DNA from: Comamonas piscis
GTDB taxonomy: Bacteria; Pseudomonadota; Gammaproteobacteria; Burkholderiales; Burkholderiaceae_C
Length of the DNA stretch: 64,000 bases
Direction of reading: 5' to 3'
NCBI RefSeq assembly: GCF_014109725.1
Contig: NZ_CP058554.1
Span: 930,001 to 994,000, forward strand
In this document: in pieces, positions 8,154 through 16,155 of the stretch
Numbering within the stretch: the first letter of the stretch is position 1
Layout: each line of letters opens with the position of its first letter
Translations under genes and position numbers: made by a program
Notes under the pieces: model-generated
Databases searched by the model: none
The model's input: only the letters and a program-made list of their open reading frames with translations
What the model was told of the DNA's origin: nothing

Positions 8154-9416
8154 ATGACTTCAGCGGTTGCCCAGGGCGCAGCGTTGCCCGCCGATTCCCC
8201 AACCCGCCTGCCTTTGCCGCCCAGCCAGCCCGCGCAGATCCGCAGCGAGGCCGAGGCCTTGCAAGTGGCCACCGCGCTGGCCGAGAGCTTTCGCGGTGGT
8301 GCCGCCCGGCGCGACAGCGAACGCCTGTTGCCCTGGGATGAGATCGAGCGCTACACCGCCAGTGGCCTGGGCGGCATCACCGTGCCGCGCAGCCATGGTG
8401 GCCTGCAGGCCAGCTGGCACACCGTGGTGCAGGTGTTTGCCAGCATCAGCGCGGCCGATGCCTCGCTGGGCCAGATTCCGCAGAACCACTTTGCGCTGGT
8501 GCAAAACCTGCGCGATACCGCGAGCCCCGAGCAGCAAAGCCGCTGGTTTGCCGATGTGCTGAGCGGCCACCGCCTGGGCAATGCCGGGCCCGAGCGCAAG
8601 GGCCGCGCCGCCCAGCTGAGCGATGCCACCGCCCACCTGCGCCAGACGGCCGATGGCCGGCTGCTGGTCAACGGCACGCGTTACTACTCCACCGGCTCGT
8701 TGTTCGCCCACTGGGTGCCCTTCCGCGCCGAGGACGAGGCCCAGCGCCCCGTGCAGGTCTGGGTGCGGCGCACGGCGCCGGGTCTGCAGATCATCGACAA
8801 CTGGAATGCCTTTGGCCAGAAGACCACCGCCAGCGGTGGTGTGGTGCTGAAGGATGTGGAGGTCGAGCCGCGCGATGTGATTGCGCTGCATGACATGAAA
8901 GACCGTCCAACCCTGTCCGGCCCGGTGTCGCAGATTCTGCAGGCCGCCATCGACATGGGCATTGCCCAGGGCGCGTTTGACGAGGCGCGCCAGTTTGTGC
9001 GCGACAAGACCCGTGCCTGGGTGCACTCGGGTGTCGAGCATGCCTGGCAGGACCCCTACATCATCCAGGAGTTTGGCCAACTGCAGGTGGAGCTGGATGC
9101 CGCCCGCGAGGTGCTGCTGGATGCCGCGCAGCAGCTCGATGCGCTGGCTGCACAACCCATCACTGACGAGAGCAGCGCCCAGGCATCGGTTGCCGTGGCG
9201 CGCGCCAAGATCTTGACCACCGAGGCCGCGCTGAACGCCAGCGAGCGCCTGCTGGAGCTGGGCGGTACCTCATCGGCCCGCGCCGGCTACAACCTGGACC
9301 GCTTTTGGCGCAATGCCCGCGTGCATACCTTGCACGACCCGGTGCGCTGGAAATACCACCTGCTGGGCAACTACCTGCTCAATGGCCGCGCACCGCGCCG
9401 CCACCAGTGGAACTGA
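8154..9416 (+). CDS. SfnB-family sulfur-acquisition oxidoreductase 1 (acyl-CoA dehydrogenase fold)
   Basis: A 420-residue flavoprotein with the acyl-CoA dehydrogenase/DszC fold. Characteristic blocks are PRSHGGLQASW, the IPQNHFALVQNL helix, the NGTRYYSTGSLFAHWV strand and the C-terminal LGGTSSARAGYNLDRFWRN followed by TLHDPVRWKYHLLGNYLL. The last segment is typical of group D flavin monooxygenases (DszC/SfnB-like) rather than true acyl-CoA dehydrogenases. Family knowledge places SfnB in sulfur assimilation from sulfones and sulfonates, with reduced flavin supplied by a separate reductase. Only three methionines and no cysteine are visible. ATG 8154 is preferred; an upstream in-frame ATG (8085) would extend into the gap after metI. 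Confidence 0.85.
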   Translation: MTSAVAQGAALPADSPTRLPLPPSQPAQIRSEAEALQVATALAESFRGGAARRDSERLLPWDEIERYTASGLGGITVPRSHGGLQASWHTVVQVFASISAADASLGQIPQNHFALVQNLRDTASPEQQSRWFADVLSGHRLGNAGPERKGRAAQLSDATAHLRQTADGRLLVNGTRYYSTGSLFAHWVPFRAEDEAQRPVQVWVRRTAPGLQIIDNWNAFGQKTTASGGVVLKDVEVEPRDVIALHDMKDRPTLSGPVSQILQAAIDMGIAQGAFDEARQFVRDKTRAWVHSGVEHAWQDPYIIQEFGQLQVELDAAREVLLDAAQQLDALAAQPITDESSAQASVAVARAKILTTEAALNASERLLELGGTSSARAGYNLDRFWRNARVHTLHDPVRWKYHLLGNYLLNGRAPRRHQWN

Positions 9417-9487
9417 GCCGCAGCACCGCACAACGACTTTGAAGGGCCTGCCAGCACGATGCCGCTGCCGCGCCCCTGAGCACCACC

Positions 9488-10744
9488 ATGACCACCTCTC
9501 CCCCTGTGATTGCCGCTGCCAACCCGGTAGCACCCGCCCCCGCACCGCGCCAGCGCCCGCCCGTGTTTGCCAGCGAGCAGGCCGCCTTGCAATCCGCCCA
9601 ACAGCTGGCCGATACCTGGGCCGGCGATGCGGTGCTGCGCGACCGTGAGCGCCGCCTGCCCTGGGCAGAAATCGAGGCCTACAGCGACAGCGGCCTTTGG
9701 GCAATCACCGTACCGCGCGCCTACGGCGGCCTGCAGGCCAGCGCCTGGACGGTGGCGCAGCTGATCGCCACTGTGGCGGCAGCTGATGGATCGCTGGGTC
9801 ATATTCCGCAAAACCATTTCTATGCGCTGGAGGTGCTGCGCGTGGGCGGCAGCGCGGCGCAGCAGCGCTTTTTCTACGAACGGGTGCAGGCGGGCGAACG
9901 CTTTGGCAATGCACTGTCCGAGATTGGCCACCGCGACTACCGCCGCCGCTCGCGGCTGGAGCGGGGTGACGCGGGTTGGGTGCTCAACGGCCGCAAGTTC
10001 TACTGCACCGGCGCCATCTTTGCGCACTGGATTCCGGTGCAGGCCATGCAGGTCATCGATGCGGCCCAGGATCCCGTCAGCGTGATGGTGTTTGTGCCGC
10101 GCACGGCGCCAGGCGTGACGGTGATCGACGACTGGGACGGCATGGGCCAGCGGGTCACCGGCAGCGGCTCGGTGCTGCTGGAGAACGTCGCCATCGACGA
10201 GGCCTGGATCGTGCCTTTCCAATCGAGCTTTGACAGCCCCAGCACCATCGGCCCGTTTGCGCAGATCATCCATGCCGCCATCGACCTGGGCATTGGCGAG
10301 GGCGCCTTGCGCGCCACCTTGCCCTTTGTGCGCAACCAGTCGCGCGCCTGGGTCGATGCCGGTGTGGCGCAGGCCAGCGACGACCCCTTGACCCTGCAGG
10401 CACTGGGCAATGTGGAGCTGCGCCTGTTTGCCGCGCGTGCGCTGCTGCGGCGCGCGGGCAGCCTGGTGGATGCTGCGCAGCAGGAGCCCACGGCGCATAC
10501 GGTGGCTGCGGCCTCGGTCGCTGTGGCGCAGGCACGTACCTTGGCGCATACGGCCGGCTTGCTGGCCGCCAACAAGCTGCTGGAGCTGGGCGGCACTTCG
10601 GCCACCTTTGCCGAGCATGGCTTTGACAGCTACTGGCGCAATGTGCGCACCCATACCTTGCATGACCCCGTGCGCTGGAAATACCATGCCATCGGCAACT
10701 ATGCGCTGAGCGGCGTGCTGCCCCCGCGCCACGGAGCACTGTGA
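9488..10744 (+). CDS. SfnB-family sulfur-acquisition oxidoreductase 2 (acyl-CoA dehydrogenase fold)
   Basis: A 418-residue paralogue of the preceding gene, with matching blocks VPRAYGGLQASAW, IPQNHFYALEVL, NGRKFYCTGAIFAHWIP and LGGTSATFAEHGFDSYWRN followed by the same TLHDPVRWKYH tail. The two are clearly related tandem copies, but the sequences have diverged throughout, suggesting different substrates rather than a recent duplication. Its stop overlaps the start of the next monooxygenase gene (GTGATG at 10741-10746), so the two enzymes are probably co-translated, a DszC-like/DszA-like pairing. Confidence 0.85.
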   Translation: MTTSPPVIAAANPVAPAPAPRQRPPVFASEQAALQSAQQLADTWAGDAVLRDRERRLPWAEIEAYSDSGLWAITVPRAYGGLQASAWTVAQLIATVAAADGSLGHIPQNHFYALEVLRVGGSAAQQRFFYERVQAGERFGNALSEIGHRDYRRRSRLERGDAGWVLNGRKFYCTGAIFAHWIPVQAMQVIDAAQDPVSVMVFVPRTAPGVTVIDDWDGMGQRVTGSGSVLLENVAIDEAWIVPFQSSFDSPSTIGPFAQIIHAAIDLGIGEGALRATLPFVRNQSRAWVDAGVAQASDDPLTLQALGNVELRLFAARALLRRAGSLVDAAQQEPTAHTVAAASVAVAQARTLAHTAGLLAANKLLELGGTSATFAEHGFDSYWRNVRTHTLHDPVRWKYHAIGNYALSGVLPPRHGAL

Positions 10745-12186
10745 TGGCGGCACCCCACAGCGCGCGGGCGCCCATCATCCTCAATGCCTTCAATATGGCC
10801 AGCGTTGGCCATATCAACCATGGGCTGTGGACGCATCCGCGCGACCAATCGAGCCACTACCACCGGCTGGACTACTGGACCCGCCTGGCCAAGGAGCTGG
10901 AGCGCGGCCTGTTTGACGGCCTCTTTATCGCCGACATCATCGGCGCCTATGACACCTACCAGCAGTCGGTCGATGTGACCCTGCGCGAATCGGTGCAGCT
11001 GCCCATCAACGACCCGACCCTGGTGGTGCCCGCGATGGCGGCGGTGACCGAGCACCTGGGCTTTGGCGTGACGGTCAACCTGAGCTATGAGCAGCCCTAT
11101 CTGCTGGCGCGGCGCTTTTCTACCTTGGACCACCTGACGCAGGGGCGCATTGGCTGGAACATCGTCACCGGCTACCTGGACTCCGCCGCGCGCGCCATGG
11201 GCCAGCCCCAACAGCTGGCGCACGATGCGCGCTATGACCGCGCCGATGAGTTCATGGACGTGCTTTACCAGCTCTGGGAAGGCAGCTGGAGCGACAGCGC
11301 CGTGCTGCGCGACCGGGCAGCACGTATCTATGCCGACCCGCAGCAGGTGCGGCGTGTGCAGCACAGCGGCCCGCACTTTCAGGTCGATGGTTACCACCTG
11401 AGCGAGCCATCGCCGCAGCGCACGCCTGTGCTGCTGCAGGCAGGCAGCTCCGGCCGGGGCCTGCAGTTTGCTGCGCGCCATGCCGAATGCGTGTTTATGG
11501 CTGTGCAGGACAAGGCCTCCACCGCTGCGCTGGTGCGCCAGTTGCGTGCAGAGGCGGTGCGTGCCGGCCGCCAGCCGGGCGATATCAAGGTGCTGGTGGG
11601 CATGACCCCCGTGGTGGGCGCCACCACGCGCCAGGCCCAAGAGAAGTACGAAGAGTACTGCCGCTATGCCAGCCCCGAGGCTGCGCTGGCGCATTTGTCT
11701 GCCACGGCCGGCATTGATTTTTCCACCTACGAGCGCGACACGCCATTGCTGCAGCAGCACCGCAGCAATGGCATCGAGAACTCGATCAAGCGCCTGGCCA
11801 ATGGCCGTGAGGACTACCGCTTGGGCGATCTGCTCGATGAGCTGGCGCTGGGCGGGCGCTATGCCACCGTCGTGGGCGATGCCCAGCAGATTGCCGACGA
11901 GATGCAGTCCTGGGTCGAGGAGGCCGGTGTCGATGGCTTCAACCTCGCCCGCACCGTCGTGCCCGAATGCTTTGGCGACTTTATCGACCTGGTCGTCCCC
12001 GAGCTGCAGTCGCGGGGCCTGCACAAGAGCGCCTATGCGCCCGGAACCATGCGTCACAAGCTGTTTGGCCTGGGGGACCGCCTGCCAGCCCACCACTATG
12101 CGCAGCAGTTTCGCCAGCCCGCCCAAGGTGGTGGTGCCCAGGCATCGCCATCTCTCTCTACCCAACACGCCCAGGCATTGGCTTGA
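10744..12186 (+). CDS. NtaA/SnaA/DszA-type FMN-dependent monooxygenase 1
   Basis: A 480-residue bacterial-luciferase-fold (LLM class, group C) flavin monooxygenase. It has the family start ILNAFNMASVGHINHGLWTHP, RGLFDGLFIADIIG, the TQGRIGWNIVTGYLDSAARAM block and SPQRTPVLLQAGSSGRGLQFAA. Known relatives oxidise nitrilotriacetate, pristinamycin IIA or dibenzothiophene sulfone using FMNH2 from a partner reductase; the probable partner here is the MsuE-type reductase at 17551. Two starts are possible, GTG 10741 and ATG 10744. It sits between SfnB-type enzyme 2 and its own binding protein. Confidence 0.87.
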   Translation: MAAPHSARAPIILNAFNMASVGHINHGLWTHPRDQSSHYHRLDYWTRLAKELERGLFDGLFIADIIGAYDTYQQSVDVTLRESVQLPINDPTLVVPAMAAVTEHLGFGVTVNLSYEQPYLLARRFSTLDHLTQGRIGWNIVTGYLDSAARAMGQPQQLAHDARYDRADEFMDVLYQLWEGSWSDSAVLRDRAARIYADPQQVRRVQHSGPHFQVDGYHLSEPSPQRTPVLLQAGSSGRGLQFAARHAECVFMAVQDKASTAALVRQLRAEAVRAGRQPGDIKVLVGMTPVVGATTRQAQEKYEEYCRYASPEAALAHLSATAGIDFSTYERDTPLLQQHRSNGIENSIKRLANGREDYRLGDLLDELALGGRYATVVGDAQQIADEMQSWVEEAGVDGFNLARTVVPECFGDFIDLVVPELQSRGLHKSAYAPGTMRHKLFGLGDRLPAHHYAQQFRQPAQGGGAQASPSLSTQHAQALA

Positions 12187-12205
12187 TCGCTCCCCAGGAA
12201 CTCCT

Positions 12206-13069
12206 ATGTCCCAGAATCCATCTTCTCCGCTGCCAGGCCAACGCCGGCGTTTTCTGTCCTCGTCGCTGGCAGCAGGCGCCGCACTGGCCACGGGGGCCTG
12301 GCGCAGCACGGCCCAGGCAGCGGTACCGGTGACGACCAAGGTGCTGAAAGTGGGGGTCACCTCGGGCCCGCATGAGCAGGTGTTCGAGGCGGTCAAAAAG
12401 GTCGCCGAGCGCGACTACGGCCTCAAGATCGAGATCGTGTCTTTCAGCGACTATGTGATGCCCAATGCCGCGCTGGATGCAGGCGACCTGGATGCCAATA
12501 GCTTCCAGCACGGCCCGTTTTTGCAGGCGGCGATCCGTGCGCGTGGCTACAAGCTGGTGGGGTTTGGCCGCACCTGGGTGGGGCCGATTGCGCTGTTCTC
12601 CAAGCGCTACAAGCGGCTGGCCGATGTGCCCGTGGGTGCGCAGATTGCGCTGCCCAATGACCCGGCCAATGGCGGGCGTGTGCTGCTGCTGTTGGAGAAG
12701 GGTGGCCTCATCAAGCTCAAGCCCGGCATCGACCCGATCAAGGGCGTGTTTGCCTCGACCCAAGACATCACCGACAACCCGCGCAAGCTGCGCTTTGTGG
12801 AGCTGGAATCCCCCATGCTGGTGCGCGCGATGGACGATGTGGAGCTGGCCGCCATCAATGCCGACTACGCCTACAAGGCGGGGCTCAATCCCACGAAGGA
12901 CTCGCTGCTGGTTGAGGGCGGCGACAGCCCCTATGTCTGCCTGATTGCGGTGCAGGAGAAAAACCGCGATGCGCCCTGGGTGCCGCAGCTGGTGGCGGCC
13001 TACCGCACCGACGAGGTGCGCAGCTATATCCAGCAGGCCTTCAACGGCGTGGTCCTCCCTTCGTGGTGA
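12206..13069 (+). CDS. MetQ/NlpA-like substrate-binding protein 3, divergent, Tat-exported
   Basis: A 287-residue binding protein that belongs to the NlpA/MetQ group but is the most divergent of the five. The signature reads SFSDYVMPNAALDAGDLDAN followed by SFQHGPFLQA instead of EFTDW...NYFQHQ. It starts with a twin-arginine signal (QRRRFLSSSLAAGAALATG), unlike the Sec-type signals of the other four, implying export in a folded state. The start is ATG 12206, 19 bp after the monooxygenase stop; the frame is open much further upstream but that region is the monooxygenase gene in another frame. It is probably the receptor for the substrate of the adjoining monooxygenase module. Confidence 0.85.
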   Translation: MSQNPSSPLPGQRRRFLSSSLAAGAALATGAWRSTAQAAVPVTTKVLKVGVTSGPHEQVFEAVKKVAERDYGLKIEIVSFSDYVMPNAALDAGDLDANSFQHGPFLQAAIRARGYKLVGFGRTWVGPIALFSKRYKRLADVPVGAQIALPNDPANGGRVLLLLEKGGLIKLKPGIDPIKGVFASTQDITDNPRKLRFVELESPMLVRAMDDVELAAINADYAYKAGLNPTKDSLLVEGGDSPYVCLIAVQEKNRDAPWVPQLVAAYRTDEVRSYIQQAFNGVVLPSW

Positions 13070-13105
13070 TTTCCACGCTGCTCCCAGCGATTAACGACAC
13101 CGGTT

Positions 13106-14464
13106 ATGACTGACAAGAAATACATGCATGTCAACGCGTTCAACATGAACTGCGTGGGACATATCCACCACGGGCTGTGGACGCACCCGCGCGACCAGTC
13201 CACCCAGTACCACACGCTCAAGTACTGGACCGACATCGCCAAACTGTTGGAGCGTGGCCTGTTTGACGGCCTCTTCATCGCCGACGTGGTGGGCTACTAC
13301 GACGTCTACCAACGTGGGGTGGACCTGACCCTGCGCGAGGCCATCCAGCTGCCGGTGAACAACCCCTGGCTGCTGGTATCGGCGATGGCGGCGGTGACCG
13401 AGCATCTGGGCTTTGGCCTGACGGCTACCGTCAATGCGCACCAGCCCTACACCTTTGCCCGCGATGTCAGCACCCTGGACCAGCTGAGCAATGGCCGCAT
13501 TGGCTGGAACATCGTCACCGGCTATGTGGACAGCGGCGCACGGGGCCTGGGCCAGGACGGCTTGGCCGACCATGACAGCCGCTACGACCGCGCCGACGAC
13601 TTTCTGGCGCTGGCCTACAAGTTCTGGGAAGGCAGCTGGGAGGACGGCGCCGTGATCGCCGACAAGGCACGCCGCATCCACACCTTGCCGGACAAGGTGC
13701 ACCCTGTGGTGCATGACGGCCCCTTCTACCGCGCCAATGCCATCCATATGAGCGCGCCATCGCCGCAGCGCACGCCGCTGCTGTTCCAGGCCGGCACCTC
13801 GCAGAGGGGGCTGCAGTTTGCCGGCCAGCATGCCGAGGGCATTTTTATCGGTGCGCGCACGCCGGAGGCCGCAAGGGATGCCTCGCGCAAGCTGCGTGCC
13901 GCTGCCGTGGCCGCCGGGCGCAGGCCCGATGACATCAAGATCTATGTGGGCGCAGCCGTGGTGGTGGCGCCCACCCAGGCCGAAGCCGAAGAGAAATACG
14001 CCGACTACCTGGCCTATGCCAGTGCCGAAGGCGGCCTGGCGCATTTTGCAGCCAGCACTGGCGTGGACTTTGCGCAGTACGACCTGGACGAGCCCATCGT
14101 CTACGGCCAGGGCAATGCCATCCAGTCGGCCGTGCAGGCCGCCCAGCAGCAGGGCCTGACCACGCGGCGCAAGCTGCTTGAGCAGTTCAGCCTGGGCAGC
14201 CGCTACAACACCATCGTCGGCGACCCGCAGCAGGTAGCCGATGCGCTGGAGCGCTGGATCGATGTCGGCGAGATCGATGGCTTCAATCTCACCCGCATCG
14301 TCGTGCCCGAGACCTGGGAGGACTTTGCCAGCCTGGCCGTGCCCGAGCTGCAGAACCGGGGCCGCTACCGCACGCGCTACGAAGAGGGCAGCCTGCGCCA
14401 CAAGCTGTTTGGCCGTGGCGATGGTCTGCCCGCCAACCACCCTGGCGCGCAGCAGCGCCGATAA
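13106..14464 (+). CDS. NtaA/SnaA/DszA-type FMN-dependent monooxygenase 2
   Basis: A 452-residue LLM-class flavin monooxygenase, clearly paralogous to the one at 10744: VNAFNMNCVGHIHHGLWTHP, RGLFDGLFIADVVGYYDVYQ, NGRIGWNIVTGYVDSGARGL and SPQRTPLLFQAGTSQRGLQF. It opens the second module, in which the monooxygenase is followed by two binding proteins and an SfnB-like enzyme. It lies 36 bp after binding protein 3. Substrate specificity is not evident; the family uses reduced FMN from a separate reductase. Confidence 0.87.
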   Translation: MTDKKYMHVNAFNMNCVGHIHHGLWTHPRDQSTQYHTLKYWTDIAKLLERGLFDGLFIADVVGYYDVYQRGVDLTLREAIQLPVNNPWLLVSAMAAVTEHLGFGLTATVNAHQPYTFARDVSTLDQLSNGRIGWNIVTGYVDSGARGLGQDGLADHDSRYDRADDFLALAYKFWEGSWEDGAVIADKARRIHTLPDKVHPVVHDGPFYRANAIHMSAPSPQRTPLLFQAGTSQRGLQFAGQHAEGIFIGARTPEAARDASRKLRAAAVAAGRRPDDIKIYVGAAVVVAPTQAEAEEKYADYLAYASAEGGLAHFAASTGVDFAQYDLDEPIVYGQGNAIQSAVQAAQQQGLTTRRKLLEQFSLGSRYNTIVGDPQQVADALERWIDVGEIDGFNLTRIVVPETWEDFASLAVPELQNRGRYRTRYEEGSLRHKLFGRGDGLPANHPGAQQRR

Positions 14465-14491
14465 GTCCCTCCAAGAATTTTGAAAGTCACC

Positions 14492-15298
14492 ATGAAGTTG
14501 TTCCCCTCTCTGACAGCCCTGCTGCTGTCGTTTGCCACCCTGGGTACCGCCCAGGCCCAGCCACTGCGCATCGGCGTCACGCCTGGGTCGCTCGCCGATT
14601 CGGCCCAGATTGCAGCGCGCGAGGCCAAGGCCCAGGGCCTGGAGGTGCAGATCGTTGAGTTCACCGACTGGACCTTGCCCAATACCGCTTTGGTCAATGG
14701 CGATCTGGACCTGAACTACTACCAGCACCAGGCTTTTCTCGACACCTTCAACCGCGAAAACCGCCAGGACCTGCGCGCCGTGGCCGTGGGCTCGCGGGGC
14801 AATATCGGCATCTTCTCCAAGCGCTACAAGAGCTTGGACAGTCTGCCCACGGGCGCCAGTGTGGCGCTGGCCAATGACACCTCGAACCAGGCGCGTGCCA
14901 TTGCCACCTTGCGCGATGCGGGCCTGGTGACCCTGCGCGCCAATGCGCCGCAGCTGGCCCAGATCGACGACATTGCCAGCAACCCCAAGAAGCTCAAGTT
15001 CATCGAGGTGGCTGGGCCCCAGTTGGCGCGGGCGCTGGATGATGCGGACATCACCGTCGTGAGCCTGGGTGGCCTGCTGCAGGCGGGCCAGCTGGAGACC
15101 GCTCGCCAGGGCCTGTACTACAGCGTGGGATCGGATGCCTTCTGGGCCATCCACTTTGTCACCCGGGCCGACAACGTGAAGGATGCGCGGGTGCGCAAAT
15201 TTATCGATATCTACCAGCAATCCCCGGCGGTACGCCAGCAGATCCATGCCACGTACGCCAATGAAAGCCGCTTCTACAGCCTGCCCTGGCTGAAGTAA
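14492..15298 (+). CDS. MetQ/NlpA-type substrate-binding protein 4
   Basis: A 268-residue periplasmic binding protein with a Sec signal peptide (cleavage near AQA/QPL), the EFTDWTLPNTALVNGDLDL signature and the NYYQHQAFLDTF segment. Unlike copies 1, 2 and 5, the region after the conserved VAGPQLARALDD block reads VSLGGLLQAGQLETARQG and lacks the QGYPH/LWPSY-like segment of its paralogues, hinting at a changed ligand pocket. Methionine occurs only at the start and there is no cysteine at all. ATG 14492 is chosen because the signal peptide starts there; a TTG at 14480 is in frame. Confidence 0.88.
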   Translation: MKLFPSLTALLLSFATLGTAQAQPLRIGVTPGSLADSAQIAAREAKAQGLEVQIVEFTDWTLPNTALVNGDLDLNYYQHQAFLDTFNRENRQDLRAVAVGSRGNIGIFSKRYKSLDSLPTGASVALANDTSNQARAIATLRDAGLVTLRANAPQLAQIDDIASNPKKLKFIEVAGPQLARALDDADITVVSLGGLLQAGQLETARQGLYYSVGSDAFWAIHFVTRADNVKDARVRKFIDIYQQSPAVRQQIHATYANESRFYSLPWLK

Positions 15299-15324
15299 GC
15301 CAGCCACCCACTGAAGGAAAGACG

Positions 15325-16155
15325 ATGACGATGTTTGCGCTGAAAAAATACCTGCTGGCGCTGGGCGCCGGTGCCGTTATGGCTACCGCCGTGGCCGCTC
15401 CGCTGAAGATCGGGGTCACGCCCGGCTCGCTGGCAGATTCGGTCCAGGTCGCTGCCAAGGAGGCCCGCCAGGCGGGGCTCGATGTGCAGGTGATCGAGTT
15501 CACCGACTGGACCACGCCCAACACCGCGCTGGATGCGGGCGATATCGATATCAACTACTTCCAGCACCAGGCCTTTTTGGACAATGCGATCCGCGACCGG
15601 GGCTACAAGATCGAAAGCGTGGGAGTGGGCCTGCTGCCCAATATCGGCCTGTATTCGAAGAAGCATGCAGCGCTGGCCGATATCCCCGCCGGCGCCTCCG
15701 TCGGGGTGGCCAATGACCCCGTCAACCAGGCCCGGGGCCTGTTGCTGCTGCAAACGGCCGGGCTCATCACCCTGCGCCCCGGCGTGGGCGCCAAGGCCAG
15801 CGTGAACGATATCGTCGCCAACCCGCGCAAGCTCAAACTGCTGGAGGTGGAGGGCCCGCAGCTGGTGCGGGCGATCGACGATGTGGCGTTGGCCCAGGGC
15901 TATCCGGCCCATCTGGTCAACGCCGGCCAGCGCGAGCTGGCCAGCCGCGCGCTGCTGTATTCCACCGTCGATGACCTGTACTACGCCATCCGCTTTGTGG
16001 CCCGCAGCGATCGCAAGCAGGACCCGCGCATTGCGCAGTTTGTGCAGCTCTACCAAGCATCGCCGGCTGTTGCCAAGCAGATCAGCGCCTCGTTCGCCGA
16101 TGACGCCAAGCTCTATTCGCTGCCTTGGAAGAACACCGCCAAGGCCACGCCATGA
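15325..16155 (+). CDS. MetQ/NlpA-type substrate-binding protein 5
   Basis: A 276-residue periplasmic binding protein with a Sec signal peptide (cleavage near AVA/APL), the EFTDWTTPNTALDAGDIDI signature and the NYFQHQAFLDN segment. The predicted mature protein contains neither methionine nor cysteine. A GAAGGAAAG ribosome-binding site precedes ATG 15325. The stop overlaps the next gene's start (ATGA, 16152-16155), so this receptor is translationally coupled to an SfnB/DszC-like oxidoreductase. That coupling supports the idea that each receptor brings in the substrate of the neighbouring oxidase. Confidence 0.9.
   Translation: MTMFALKKYLLALGAGAVMATAVAAPLKIGVTPGSLADSVQVAAKEARQAGLDVQVIEFTDWTTPNTALDAGDIDINYFQHQAFLDNAIRDRGYKIESVGVGLLPNIGLYSKKHAALADIPAGASVGVANDPVNQARGLLLLQTAGLITLRPGVGAKASVNDIVANPRKLKLLEVEGPQLVRAIDDVALAQGYPAHLVNAGQRELASRALLYSTVDDLYYAIRFVARSDRKQDPRIAQFVQLYQASPAVAKQISASFADDAKLYSLPWKNTAKATP

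Noticed and set aside
11666..13069. A 467-codon frame extending binding protein 3 upstream
   Set aside because: The first 180 codons are the DszA-like monooxygenase read out of frame; the Tat signal starts at ATG 12206.
13091..15307. Long minus-strand open frames (up to 738 codons) over the sulfur island, also 4509-6221 and 6231-7427
   Set aside because: All lie opposite well-recognised genes, show the low-complexity composition typical of GC-rich antisense frames and have no recognised motif.
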